DNA of 64,000 bases, taken from assembly GCA_951812925.1 (NCBI GenBank), contig OX638370.1, positions 24,171,964 through 24,235,963 on the forward strand, read 5' to 3'. The DNA is from Calliopum simillimum. Taxonomy: Eukaryota; Arthropoda; Insecta; Diptera; Lauxaniidae. The notes under the pieces were generated by a model. The model saw only the letters and a program-made list of their open reading frames with translations, had not been told where the DNA came from and searched no databases. The position numbers and the translations under genes are program-made. Shown here piece by piece: positions 12,471 to 23,410 of the stretch. How positions within the stretch are numbered: position 1 is the stretch's first letter; each line of letters starts with the position of its first letter.

Positions 12471-12722
12471 TTGGTGTACATAAAATAGCAATAATAGCAA
12501 TGCACTCAACATTAATAATTTTACTCACTTCACTTCGAAAATATTTATGGGTACATTCGATGACACTCACAGAGTACAAATTATTTATTCGTAACCGTTA
12601 CTCAATGTACTTGATTATGAACTGTTTTGAAGTAGCATGCAATACCTATCGTCGGAAAGAAATCAATGCATTCATGCAGATTGTCTATTATATAGGGTGT
12701 AATCGATAAGTAACCTTCTTAT

Positions 12723-12998
12723 GACTATTCCAAAACTGTTTTGCAAACTACTTCATGCATGAAATCATCTAGTCCAAATCCTGGTCCCATCGCATACAAA
12801 GTTCGATTGAAATTTACATTGTTTGTCATTGGGCGCAACCAACTGTCTCTTTACGCATTAAATTCGGACCAGAAAAAGATCAATTGTCTCCTTAAACAGT
12901 ACAGTCGGACCAGTAAAAGGCCAATTTTTATTTTATTTATAAATTTCAAAGAATTGAATTTATTATACAAATTTTACACAAAAACATCAAAAGGTTTC
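12723..12998. repeat. Interspersed repeat, copy 1
   Basis: Collinear with 18776-19012: both begin GACTATTCCAAAACT, pass through TAGTCCAAA, CTGGTCCCATC and ATTCGGACCAG, and end TTTACACAAAAACATCAAAA. This copy has an additional stretch (about 12865-12905) repeating the CGGACCAG segment. No terminal inverted repeats or coding capacity are obvious. The 166-codon frame at 12741-13241 runs through the repeat and is not conserved in the second copy. Confidence 0.75.
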
Positions 12999-13510
12999 CT
13001 AGACGAATGTACTAAAGAGCTTCTGAGCGTTCTGGGTTCGAATCTCGGTGTGGATGCATTTGTATTTATTAAATTTTTTATTATTTTACACCTCAGCTAT
13101 GTTGTTTCAAATTCCGCACCGAAGACTCTTCAAACAAATTGTGTACAAATTAATAGAAATTTAAAAAATAGAATTGAAAATCACCGAGTGGAGGATCTGA
13201 ACATGGGCCTCTCAACGCAGCGCAAGTCATTAAACCGATAAATTATCGTGTGTTCTTCTTCAGAGTTGACCTACTGCCAAACAGTAGGTAGTAGGTAGTC
13301 ATAAATGTTATAATTTCACTGACACAATCGATACACAATTGGACCACTTTTGGTACTAATGACGGTCTATGTATTACATTCGGACCATTTATGATACAAA
13401 TGACCGACTTTGCATTACATTTTTACCAATTTTAGTACAATTGGTAATTTAAGTGAATTTATTTTAAATGTAGTCTGTTTTGGACTACTTACGAAAGGAC
13501 TAGACCAAAG
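12999..13510. other. Region with two tRNA-like B-box motifs and further TTCGGACCA copies
   Basis: GGTTCGAATCTC (13035-13046, plus strand) and TGTTCAGATCC (13192-13204, minus strand) resemble pol III B boxes in opposite orientation, but neither has a good A box. Further on, GTATTACATTCGGACCAT (about 13371) and GCATTACATTTTTACCA (about 13411) echo a motif of the neighbouring repeat, so the element may extend to about 13510. Confidence 0.35.
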
Positions 13511-15278
13511 ATGAGATTTTTGAGATAATTGTCTCCGCCGGTCCTATAGGGTAACTGTATGAGCTTTTTAAGAAAGCATTTGTTTTGTAAGGTTTGAAAC
13601 GATTTCACCTTTTACTTATATACTATAATGCCCAAAAATCAAATAGACTTTTAGATAGATTATACAATTAACTTGAATTTTTCGACAAAAAATTTCTCTA
13701 AAACGTTAGAGTGACCCAAGAAGATTTTTTTTGTAAAGCAAGTCAGAAAATCAGTTTTAATTCTGCAACTCCTCAGAGGTACATTTTAGACCCCCTTCCA
13801 GGTGCAATTTTTTGTAAGTCTAGGTCTCCTCCATCACCTCCCAGAAGCTTCGTAACCTTATCGATTACTCCATTTATATTTCTGTAAATATAAAAGAGAC
13901 CACTTTTTCCTCGAATGTCAGTATGTAATTAAGGATACATAACAGTTAATTTTTAATCAAAAGTATTATCAAAGTTTAAGTCAATTAATTTGCCATTACA
14001 CGTAAAGGGATATAAAAAATCATGAAGTTACCACAGATTTGTTTGGAGAAAAATCGCAAAAAAAACTTTTTAACTACCCGCGTTATAAAAGACAAAACTG
14101 ATGATTAATAGCAAACCCTTTCCTTTCCTATTTTGTTATTGTTGCCAGGCATAAACGTTTAACAGCTCATTTACAAAGCTTCCGCTATGACAGAAATTGA
14201 AAACGCTCCACGTAACTTCTTACGTAACAAAGTTAACAACATATTGCAATACAAATTGACATATAGCGTTGCCACATAATCAAAAAGAAAATGAAAAAGG
14301 AGAGAAATAAGAAAGAAACTGCTGATTGTAAGTGAAATTGGTAGTAAAAAATAACAATACGTAAGGGGGTGTACTGAAAGAGTTCGTCGTCGTGTGCAAG
14401 TGTGTGTCTGTCTGTGCGTGTTTGTTAGTGTGTATGTATATGTTTAAGCCAACGTAGGAGACAAGTTAAAAATACGTTAAAAGTTTTGGCGCCAACATAT
14501 AATAAATCAGATACTAAAATGGCGGCAGTATTTTTATAGCACCATTTTTATTGCATTCACAAGCCAGCAGGGCATCATCATGCCATGCCATGCAAAGCAA
14601 AGCAAAGAAAGGCAAAGGGAAAGAACTGAAAATATCATGAAAATTAAAAAGGACGACCATGACAAGAATGCTCTCTATGGAGAAAGCTTGCATGCAAAAG
14701 AAGCTTTTGTCTGAGTTGTGTGTTGAGGAAGAGCAGTACAACTTTGGGATTTCAATTGAATTATGTTACCATGTGCGTCATTATTTGACAAATTTAAATT
14801 TATTTTTATGTCTATGGGCTGTGTTTAGTTAGTTTGCTTTTGATTTTATGTTATGGTTTTGCTTTCGGAATTTCAGTATCCGTTTTGTAGTTCATTTGCT
14901 TGATATTATTGCGGTATACCTATTAAAATGGTAAGGACCATTAGATTATTGATCAACTTTAGTACTTTATTGTGTATTTTTAAAGACAACTTTATATGAA
15001 CAAATTTGTATAGGACATATAAAAGTAAGGACTACTAGCAATACTTGTGACTTGCAGTTGAAGGTTTGAAGATAAGCAAAACTAATTTTTTACATGGATT
15101 TACCCCCCAAAAAATGTACCAAAACTTTGTCCCACATATTTTATTTATTAATTGAAGGCATAGAATATGATGGCCTTGACTTCTGGAACATTTTTAAAAA
15201 ATGAATATAAGCTTTTAGGGCTGCCATATGTTTTTCTTTTTTAAGTTCCGCTTATACAATTTATTTAAAAAATTAAAA
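13511..15278. other. No gene identified
   Basis: Includes a GTGTGT/CTGTC tract at about 14396-14440 and an AAAGCAAAGC run near 14590-14615. The 75-codon minus frame at 14514-14741 has no recognisable domain. Confidence 0.4.
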
Positions 15279-15675
15279 TAAAATTAAAGTCTCACAACGC
15301 TTAAATAAACTTAAGAAAAATCCAAAATAATTTTTTAGGGTTGGCGGATGGTTGTTTTCGAAAATTTATTTTAAATTTTAATTACACACTAAAAAGTGAT
15401 AGACGCTTAAATCATGAAAAATGTATTGAACCGATATTTGGTCTAAGCAGAATTAACAAAAAAAAAAAAAAAAAAGCTGGATGGCAACCCTGGAATTTTT
15501 TGTACAATTTCAGAAAAATTTATTTAAGCGTTTCTGAAACCAAAAACTTCAATTTAGTCAAAAAACATAGGAATTAAATAAGATTTAAGAAAATAGGATA
15601 GGTGGCAACCCTAAAAATTTATGTTGGATTTTTGAAAAGTTTTTTTAAGTGTTTTGAGACTAAATTTGAATTTTT
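15279..15675. mobile_element. Foldback element
   Basis: The left arm (15279-15347) runs through AAAGTCTCACAACGCTTAAA and on to TTTTTTAGGGTTGGC. It is matched in inverse by the right arm (15600-15675), which runs from GGTGGCAACCCTAAAAA to TTAAGTGTTTTGAGAC. A third, partial copy in the same sense as the right arm lies at about 15476-15560 (GGATGGCAACCCTGG). It is non-coding and the ends are not sharply defined. Confidence 0.55.
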
Positions 15676-15739
15676 ATTTCTAAAACAAATAGTTTTAGCA
15701 AACATTACAAAAAAAAAATAGGTAAGGAATTACTATGCG

Positions 15740-16815
15740 TAGAATGACTAAACGGAGAATGACAAAACGTTGCAGAAACAGTAATATCACAATGAAAATA
15801 TCAATTATTTTTCAAAAAGTTGAGCCTCTCTAATTGCTTAAAGATTTACTTATATATGGGTAAAAGAATATGTTTAGTAATTAAAAAAACTTTCGCGGAG
15901 AATGACATGAACTTGCGTCCTTTATAAAAATTTTTAAACATTTTTTTTTAAAAAAGCACACGAACACTCTCTATTGAAAAACCAAAACAGACTGAGCTGA
16001 AAATCCACAGAATCTCCTCTTCCTATTTAAAAAAATAAAAGTTCGAATTAAAAATATGAGCGGAGATAGTCTAAAATGTGGGACCAACTATGTATGCCAA
16101 TCCAATATAAAAATGTATGTCAATTTTATATAAAAAATTTTGTTTTCGAAGGGCTAATAGAGAAAAACATTAACTGAAATATATATATATATATATTAGG
16201 GTGAGCCGATTTGAAAACTGATCTCGGCTACCCCCCTATGTGAAAGTTCATTCAATTCTATGAATATTTGCCCAAGGAACTATACCTTTGCGTTCAACTT
16301 TAGTTCGGCGCATTTTTGATTTAAAATTGTACCTTTCATCAATATTTTTTTTTGTTTTCATACTAAATTTTAAAAATTTGTATAAAGACAAAAGTAATGT
16401 CATTAAAGTTACATTACATTAAAGTTGAACGCAGAGATATAGTTCTTTGGGCAAATACTCATAGAATTGAATGAACTTTCACATAGGGGGGTAGCCGAGG
16501 TCGATAAAATTTCTTCCATACAATTTGGCCCACCCTAATACATATATAAACAATGTCGTAAAAGTTTTTTTTAGAAAATTACGTTATATACGTAACGAGC
16601 TTAAGTGCACTAAAAAGCTAAAAAGGTTAGGGACAAAACGGAGAATGATTTCTTAATACTTTATGTTTAAATTTGAATTGAAAAATACTAAAAATTATTG
16701 TTTTTTGATGCTATACGTATAGAATTATCATGTTAAGTATCTGCATTAATTAGATAAAACATGGTTTTGAGAACCGAGACATTGAATCGTACATTTTTTG
16801 GAGAATCACCCATAT
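15740..16815. repeat. Scattered GGAGAATGAC motif and a lone terminal-repeat end
   Basis: CGGAGAATGA occurs at about 15753, 15895 and 16639 in the same orientation, with a partial copy at 15740. At 16799-16813 the sequence GAGAATCACCCATATA equals the terminal inverted repeat of the 42984-45080 element, but no matching left end is seen. It may be a broken relative of that element. The MITE at 16199-16535 lies within. Confidence 0.3.
16199..16535. mobile_element. Palindromic TA-GGCCGGGTC-type MITE, copy 1
   Basis: Flanked by TA on both sides. Left end GGGTGAGCCGATTTG, right end CAATTTGGCCCACCC. The arms extend about 90 bp inward, for example CCCCCTATGTGAAAGTTCAT against ATGAACTTTCACATAGGGGG. 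Its terminus resembles those of the elements at 20849, 32501 and 39790, but its arms are its own. The TA duplication fits the Tc1/mariner group; there is no transposase. Confidence 0.8.
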
Positions 16816-16895
16816 ATCCTCTTGCAGTCAACATCAGCTCATTAAATAGGCGAAGTCTCAGAACTTTAACTTAAATAACAGAGTACTTTCTTTTA

Positions 16896-17190
16896 GGCAA
16901 ACACGCCTCAAGATTCCGGCTCACTGGAGTAGAAGATCTTTGTGGAAGTTGTAAAGGTTCTGACGTCGAAGAATCTATTTTTCATTTCTTTTGTGAAGAC
17001 CCAGAGCTGTGTTCGATATGCAGATATCGCTCAATAGAGTACCAAATTCATTTTGGAGTTTATAAAAATTTTGAAATTTTTCTTATAGGTTGACAATGAT
17101 GTTATAAATCAGTTACAAAATGGACGTAGCTGCGGCCTAAATTATGATGGCAGCTTTCATCTCCTGCGCTAACCTAACTTAACCCCTATA
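16896..17190 (+). pseudogene. LINE C-terminal fragment with CCHC knuckle
   Basis: A 66-codon frame (16896-17093) reads LCGSCKGSDVEESIFHFFC, the C-x2-C-x11-H-x3-C pattern that closes many RNase-H-bearing non-LTR retrotransposon proteins; the last Cys is followed by EDPELCSICRYRS, equivalent to the usual C-P-A-L segment. After the stop the sequence ends near CTAACCTAACTTAACCCC (about 17171-17188), the kind of short repetitive tail these elements carry in flies. Everything upstream is missing. It is related in type to the 10947-11525 remnant but is a separate insertion. Confidence 0.65.
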
Positions 17191-17216
17191 TCCGTCGTCC
17201 TAGAGCTTGGATTCAG

Positions 17217-17660
17217 AAAAGGAAAAGGTGTCAAATAAAATTTCGCCTGTACCAACAACTTCGAAAAACACTTACCCGAACATAAAAAGATATACAGCTA
17301 AAATTCCAAGAATAAAACAAAGACTTGAAGCGGAAAATGAAACCGATGAAACGTATTGTATTTCTAAAGGAAAGGACTTATAAACGTACAGTAGTTACTA
17401 TTTATGCTTCTTTCGAAGGAGGTAAAGAAAATTCATTATTCGAAGATGAGTCTGATGGGTGCGTTAGATGCGGAGAAGACTATGCACAAACCCCTAAACC
17501 AGCTAATTGGATCCAATGCGTAATATGCAGCATGAAGTCACATGAAACATGTACATCTAATACGAAAAGTCCAACAGTTCTGGTAACAAAAACTTACAAG
17601 TCACTTAGGGTGCCAAATGACTTCCGTGACATGGTGCCATATCACCCAAAGTCTTGTTGA
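17217..17660 (+). pseudogene. Transposase-type C-terminus with PHD-like zinc finger, frameshifted
   Basis: A first frame (17217-17385) gives a Lys/Pro/Ser-rich linker ending in ETDETYCISKGKDL and a stop. A second frame (17325-17660) contains CVRCGEDYAQTPKPANWIQC, then VICSMKSHETC. This spacing, Cys-x2-Cys, then W-x-x-C-x2-C, then H-x2-C, is that of the PHD-like finger at the end of many pogo/Tigger-type insect transposases and some host-adopted derivatives. The two frames overlap out of register, so one frameshift separates linker and finger. The catalytic domain is not present upstream. A domesticated gene cannot be excluded, but the frameshift argues for decay. Confidence 0.5.
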
Positions 17661-18775
17661 AAAAAAAAGAACAACATATTTTCAAGAGTTTTTGTTTAAG
17701 TTAAAGTATGTACTATATTTGATTTCAAATCAATTAAAGAATAAACTCGTTTTAAGTTACCTTAAAAATCTTTTTAAATTACAGTTTTGTAGCAGTCCAA
17801 CAAAAAAAATGTTGCCCCAACTCCCAAGTTTTATTTAAAAAATGTATTTGTCTACAATTGAAAAAGGAATTTAAGAGAAATAGTAATTATTTTTCATAAG
17901 CTGTCGACTTGCATAAAATATGAACATAAATTTATTATTCAGAATATTATTTTCTTTGACAATAAAATCTTCAATTTTGTCGAACAAACAAAAAATGAGA
18001 ATGCCAATGAATGCAAATGTTTCTTTTATAAAATGAAATTGATATTTCATTTGGTATTTAATTCACTGACAGCATAATGAATGAAAGAATGAATGGAATC
18101 TACAGATGTACATATCGTTCGAATAACATTAGGTCATAAAACAGCATGAAATTTATGCATCAACAGCTATGCCAAAGCGTTACTCATACAATTCAAATAT
18201 GTGAATATATGTATTTGAATTACACAAATATGCAAACATATATACACACATACATTTATTCCATTAAATAGTATTTCAGTTTTTCAATTTAAGCAGTCTT
18301 ACGTCCCATATTGCGGACAGTATTGAATTTGTATATTTTTTTAAGTTTTTGATATTAAATATACCATAACATTCTCTTCTTCTTATGTTCTTTACCTCTC
18401 ATGAACACATAAACATCTTTGGTTTTTTAAGTTTCAAAATTAACACCATCGCACATTGTTTTCAATAAATTTTTCATAATGACTTTAATTGATTAAAAAC
18501 TATTTCAGTGACAGCTTTAAAGCTTCTAACTCCGTTTCTGTTTAGTAGTTCTTATTGATCATTGATTTCTATACTATGCAGCTCAAGTAATAAGTTCAAT
18601 AAACTCTTAAGACACATATACTACTACATATTAATATGTATTGCACCTACATTAAACGTATGCATACATACAAACATTTAAGCAATTATTGCACTTTCGT
18701 ACACTGGAAAAAATAAGCAAATTACAGCGAAACTGCTAAATATTTGTACTGAGAACAAATATCCCTGCAAGACCA
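17661..18775. other. No gene identified
   Basis: Low-complexity AT-rich DNA with TATG/CATA microsatellite stretches (about 18195-18260) and a small hairpin formed by CAATTCAAATATGTGAAT and its inverse near 18190-18225. Confidence 0.4.
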
Positions 18776-19012
18776 TGGACTATTCCAAAACTAGTTTGTA
18801 AACTTCTCCATGGGGGCGGCCGAATAGTCCAAAGTCTGGTCCCATCACATATAAAGTTTTTGAACAGAATAAAATCAATTGTCTCCTTATGCATTACATT
18901 CGGACCAGAGGAAGGCCAATTTTTTTCTATTTTATTTATAAATTTCAAAGAATTTAATTTAATATACAAAATTTACACAAAAACATCAAAATGTTTCATA
19001 GACAAATTTGCT
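18776..19012. repeat. Interspersed repeat, copy 2
   Basis: Partner of 12723-12998. It keeps GGACTATTCCAAAACTAG, TGGTCCCATC, GCATTACATTCGGACCAG and ACACAAAAACATCAAAA in order. Near its start GGACTATTC and GAATAGTCC (18777 and 18822) can form a short hairpin. It lacks the extra CGGACCAG duplication of copy 1. Confidence 0.75.
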
Positions 19013-19079
19013 AAAGATTTTGTTATATATTTCTGAGCATTGAGTTCCGGGATGAAATTTTTTATACCAATTTTCGGAT

Positions 19080-19860
19080 ATCTTGGACACATGTTGCCTA
19101 GACCTATCATAAGTTATTAGGGCAAAATTAAAAATGAAAAAAACCTTGCTCCCAGGGGCTAAAAAGTTTCCTATTGGTGTAAGTATCAAGCATAAAAATT
19201 TTGGTTCTGATCGGAAAAACGCTATTTATATGGAAAAATGGGGCTTTAATCGCAAGAATCAGTCCTATCTTTGAAACTATTTGAGATAAGTGAATGCGAT
19301 TTGGTATGTATATGAACAATGCTTGAGTAAATTGTATCCAATAAAAAAATGGGCGATGCTTTGCCCCCTCCACCCGAAATTCTTGTATCTCTGGAAATAT
19401 TGGACTCATGAGGATAAGATTCGGTACATATTTAATTGGCACTGGGGAAAAAAAATTATAGTAAAAAATGGGCGGCGTCATGCCCTCTCTTTCTAAAAAA
19501 ATCAAACTTGATATATCTCTGAAACTATTTGACACATATGAATAAGATTTGATTTCAGGTAAAGTGAAGCGTACAGGATATGGCACTGTAAAAATGTTAA
19601 GCCAATTCAAGGCACTTAGTTGATTAAGGAGCAGTATTTTTTCTGTGCTAGGTATAGACATTTAGTAAAAAAAAATTGGTTTGGATCAGAACATATTTTC
19701 CTGTGCCCGCAGGCTATTAAAGGTAGGAAAAACGCTATTTATATGAAAATATGGAAACAATCATTCCCATCTTTGAAAGTATTTGACAAAGGAGGATGAG
19801 ATTTAATACATATATGAACAATACTCGCGAAAGCTCAACACTAGGGAAATTGGTCTAAGT
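19080..19860. repeat. Degenerate 100-130 bp tandem repeat, Helentron-like internal type
   Basis: Recurring pieces are TCTTTGAAACTATTTGAGA, AAGATTTGGTACATATA-type segments and an AAAAATGGGC motif followed by a GC-rich box (GGGCGATGCTTTGCCCCC near 19351, GGGCGGCGTCATGCCC near 19472). The layout is like the GGGCGTGGCACCTCCC repeats inside the DINE-1-like element and the array at 45735-46440. The 177-codon minus frame and the plus frames here run across the units and are not genes. Confidence 0.6.
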
Positions 19861-20846
19861 AATTTTAACAACACATTTTTAAATATGTTCAATATGACTT
19901 TACTTTTTCTTCAAACATTACTATTGACCTTAAATTTCTTTCTATGTAAAAATGCATTTAAAGAGCTTCTTCTGTAAGGTGCCCGTTATATAGAACACAC
20001 AAACATATACAAATAAACATGCATATGCACAAAAACCCATACTTATATATTTACCCCTACTAAGTGTATAAGCTCTATAGGAATATACATATGGAAGCAT
20101 GTTAATGGATGTGGAAGTAAGTAATCTATTGTTCTCATATTAAACGTGGCGCAAAGTATACACATATACACATATGAATATACAAAAATATATGTATACA
20201 AATTCTGTAGTGTCTGTTTGTCAGTCAGTTTTACTGACGGTATATTCAACTGACTGGCCGGCTGGCTGGTCAATGTTTGCGAGGTTTCTGCTTGGCATTT
20301 GATCGATATGAAAACCAACAAAATGCCTGTTATCCATACGTGGAGTACAGTGAAATTGGACAATTGCAATGTTGGGTAGCGTCAGAGTGTTTTGCATATA
20401 ATCACAAAATTTTTACTTGTGGAAAGAAGTGTGCCGCTTTTTTATTGCATACTTTTAGGCTCAAAAACGAGGCATTGAAGTGTATTAAAACATAAATATT
20501 AAAGAGCTGAAAGAAAATAGAACTAAGCTACCATTCGGTAGTCTCTAGAATTCAGAAGGTTTAAAGGATATTTGGCCGGGTTAGCTTAATCTAAAATGTT
20601 CACTTAGTTTTCTAATATTCGATGCATTAGAAAATGAGTCTAATGTATATCCGGCTAATACAAGTGTGGGGAGCAAAGACTGAATTTGTGTTTGGGTCGT
20701 TAAATTAGGTCGTATATCTCACATATGAGGTCTGACCGGAACATTTAGTTCGGTAATTGTTCTGTGTTATCTGTAAGCTAAAAAACCGACGAAGTCTTTA
20801 TATCTGGTACCCCTATGATTTGATGTAGCTCGATTTCAGTGTCCAA
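19861..20846. other. No gene identified
   Basis: A CATA-rich microsatellite (about 19990-20170) and a CTGG tract (20248-20270). The 72-codon frame at 20277-20495 has no recognisable domain. Confidence 0.4.
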
Positions 20847-20848
20847 TA

Positions 20849-22199
20849 GGCCAGGTCGATCTCCAAACAAAAAAAAAAAAAAGTTAGGAAAAACCGCCGC
20901 TTTATTTGAAGGCTTACCTTGAGAGTATCTAGGAAATGCATTTTTTTTTTAACCACTATAAATTCAGCCAAAATGGTATTTTTTCCACAACTTCGGCCGG
21001 TGATGTCGGATGTTTAAGAATTATATATTGTTGCAAAGGGCTTAATTAGGGCTACTTTTTTTTCTCACGTTGTTTGGACTTCTGGGGTCATATTCGACTA
21101 GGAGGACATAGTTTCTTTGGTTTGTATCCCCCTAAAACCATATTTTCTTTAAAAAACTATAATCTTTACAAAAATTTATTTACACTTTATCCAGATTAAG
21201 GCCCAACAAAGCTCTTTAAAACAATACATAATTTTTAAGCATTGAATATCACCCTTCGGCAGGTAGAAAGAAAACGGTTTTGGCTGTTTTTAGAGTGATT
21301 CAAAAAAAATTTTTTTATACCCTACACCCAGGGTATATTCACTTTGTCCTTCCGTTTGTAACGAAGAGAAGGAGGCGTGGCAGATATAGAAAAGTATATA
21401 TATTCTTGATCAGCGTCACCTCTTGAGTCGATATAGCCATGTCAGTCTGGTTGGCTGGCTGGCTGTGTGGCTGGCTGGCTGGCTGTGTGTGGAAATACAT
21501 TTTTTGGGAAAACCAAGCAAGATAATTCAATGAAATTAGGTACACAGCCTTCATCGTCAAGGATAGCTTGGGGGATTGAAAATGAGCGAAATCGGTCAAC
21601 GGACACGCCTCCCACCCGTACAAAAAATATCTTCAAAGTGCCACTTTTGGAGTATTTTTCACAATAATGCAACCAAAATACACATAAATACTAAAAATTG
21701 TAAGCGCAAGCTCTAAGAAAAAAACTGGGTGAATTCGGGAAAGAGGGCGTGGCACCTCTCATATAGGCAAAAGCTACAAAACGCTGTATTGAAAGCGTTT
21801 TTTAAGATAATCGAACTAATTTTGACTCAGACACTAAAAACTATAAATGCAAGCTCTAGGCAAAAACTGAATAGAATCAGACAAGAGAACGTGGCACCTC
21901 CCATATAAGCAAAAGCTTCAAAACGCTATACTGAAAACATTTTTTGAGATAATTCAACCAAATTTCACTCAAACACTAAGAACTATAAATGCAAACTCTG
22001 AGAAAAAATTGGGTGAATTCGGAAAAGAGGGCGTAGCACTTCCCATTTAAGCAAAATTTTCAAAATCCTGCTGTGTAGGGTATTTAATGTTTGGCCAGGC
22101 CCGAGGTAACACCCTTACTAGTTTTATTTTCTAGATACTCGCAAGGCAAGCTTTCAAATAAAGGGCGGTTTTTCCAACTATTTTTTCATCGACCCGGCC
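20849..22199. mobile_element. Palindromic TA-GGCCGGGTC-type MITE, copy 2 (hosting a DINE-1-like insert)
   Basis: TA flanks both ends; left end GGCCAGGTCGATC, right end GATCGACCCGGCC in inverse sense. The inner arms match: GCCGCTTTATTTGAAGGCTT on the left against AAGCTTTCAAATAAAGGGCG on the right. A second pair of inverted segments surrounds the centre (GGTGATGTCGGATGTTTAAG near 21000; AAGCATTGAATATCACCC near 21238). The closest relative is the 420-bp copy at 39790-40209. Removing 21316-22121 restores continuity with that copy, giving an original length of about 545 bp. Confidence 0.8.
21316..22121 (+). mobile_element. DINE-1/INE-1-like Helentron, copy 1
   Basis: Begins TATACCCTACACCCAGGGTA and holds the block AAGTATATATATTCTTGATC, GAGTCGATATAGCCATGTC and a CTGG/TGTC-rich stretch, which I recall as the 5' portion of Drosophila INE-1 (DINE-1). 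Three tandem units of about 139 bp follow (markers GGGCGTGGCACCTC at 21745, 21887 and 22028). A GGGTATTTAATGTTTGGCC segment precedes the 3' terminus CTTACTAG, and CTAG fits the CTRR-type end of rolling-circle elements. There is no protein, so it is non-autonomous. It is inserted in the MITE at 20849-22199. Confidence 0.75.
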
Positions 22200-22374
22200 T
22201 ATTGTCAAGCTCACAACTGTATGTAAGTGTGGATTGCACCAGTGCTTATACGAGAACGTTCTCAGCTATTGAATTTTTATTGGGAAAGATGTATGTGAGC
22301 GTAGTATTTCCTGTTTGCAGCTTGAATTCGGGCATTAATAGCTAACTATGTATCCTTGTTGAAATTTTTATTGA

Positions 22375-22838
22375 AAAATGTACCGTTGTAGTTTATTTCT
22401 TGAATGGTTGCGTTTAGGATCAGGTATAACAGAAGAGAAGGTAATGCGTCTCCTTGTTTGACACTTAACACGATGGAGAATGACTCTGTATATGGAGAAT
22501 GACTCTTTATAGGTATTCTTTTTGTATCAAAACCTTAGCTGTACAGTCTGTTAGAGTAAAAAATACAATTTCAACGAGTTAAGTTCCTCGTCAACTGCAG
22601 ATCGGCCATTTTGGAGTCCCAACTGGTAGTCATATAGGATTTCGACAGCGTAAATTTTTAACCTGGTGTAAACGTACAATTTGTTTATAAAATATTTATA
22701 CCCGGAACTATAAACTGCTATTCCGCGATAATTTAAGAAGACTGCTTTGTCTCCTTTATGGGTATGTAGAAATGATGTAATTAAGATATTTGAAAATTGA
22801 AACAATTGGATACGATAGCAAAATTTTAAAAGTAACAT
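22375..22838 (-). pseudogene. LINE reverse transcriptase fragment
   Basis: The upper frame (22551-22838) reads HKGDKAVFLNYRGIAVYSSG, then YDYQLGLQNGRSAVDEE. These correspond to the KKGDxxxCxNYRGISLL and YQCGFRxGRSTxDQ blocks of non-LTR reverse transcriptases. After a break, VKQGDALPSLLYLILNAT (about 22408-22461) matches the next block (GVRQGDALSPLLFNL). The YADD catalytic block that should follow is not readable. The fragment ends near the right end of the 20849-22199 MITE, which may have cut it. Frame breaks rule out function; the clade is uncertain. Confidence 0.7.
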
Positions 22839-23031
22839 AGTATAAATTTACAAAGTTATTCCCACAGGTATTATTAGACTTGGCAACCTTTAATTGTGCA
22901 AGTTACAAGATTACTAAATTGTTATTACCAACTCTTCGCCATAGGAATTAATTTGGAATCTTTTCCACTTCTTTTGTGAGGCTTATTTAAAGCAATCATA
23001 GTTTCATCAAATTCTGGTACTTTTATATATA

Positions 23032-23410
23032 CTAGAATCGTCCAATGGTCAAAATTTTACCACAAATGTATTAAATAATTTTGTTATTTTTTGGACAGTT
23101 TTAGTAGGTATTTTTTTTTCGCTATTTGGTACAAAATAGAAAGGTCTGAAGATGGTAACGTTGCTGTAACCGAAAACTATGTCACCATAGCCGTGTTTCT
23201 CTTATCCTAGTTGTCATAATTTTCTAAGTGGAAAAATGCAAAAAAATTTGGATTTTTGCAAATGATGACTAAAGTTTTTGAAAATATTTTAACTTTGTGC
23301 ACACTTACTCACAAATACCTTTCTAATGATGTATAATTCAAAGTCATGCTCCATTTCTAACATAGTGAAAAAAGTAGGACAAATATATGTCTTGCGTATT
23401 AATATATAGA
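23032..23410 (-). mobile_element. Helitron-like element, copy 1
   Basis: Read on the minus strand it starts TCTATATATTAATACGCAAG after an A and ends GGACGATTCTAG before a T. That is the 5'-TC...CTAG-3' structure with insertion between A and T typical of Helitrons. Shared interior blocks include ATTTGTCC, TCACTATGTTAGAAATGGAG and CATTAGAAAGGTATTTGTGA. Two more copies lie at 38519-38947 and 40578-40960. I do not see the 3' subterminal hairpin expected of a canonical Helitron. Non-coding. Confidence 0.65.

Noticed and set aside
12741..13241. 166-codon plus frame as a gene
   Set aside because: It runs through a dispersed repeat; the second copy at 18776 does not keep the frame.
19128..19661. 177-codon minus frame as a gene
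   Set aside because: It spans several degenerate tandem units of a Helentron-like array and resembles no protein.
22470..22510. GGAGAATGAC copies here as members of the 15.7-16.6 kb motif group
   Set aside because: They lie inside the LINE RT fragment, in a different flanking context; chance or coding sequence explains them.
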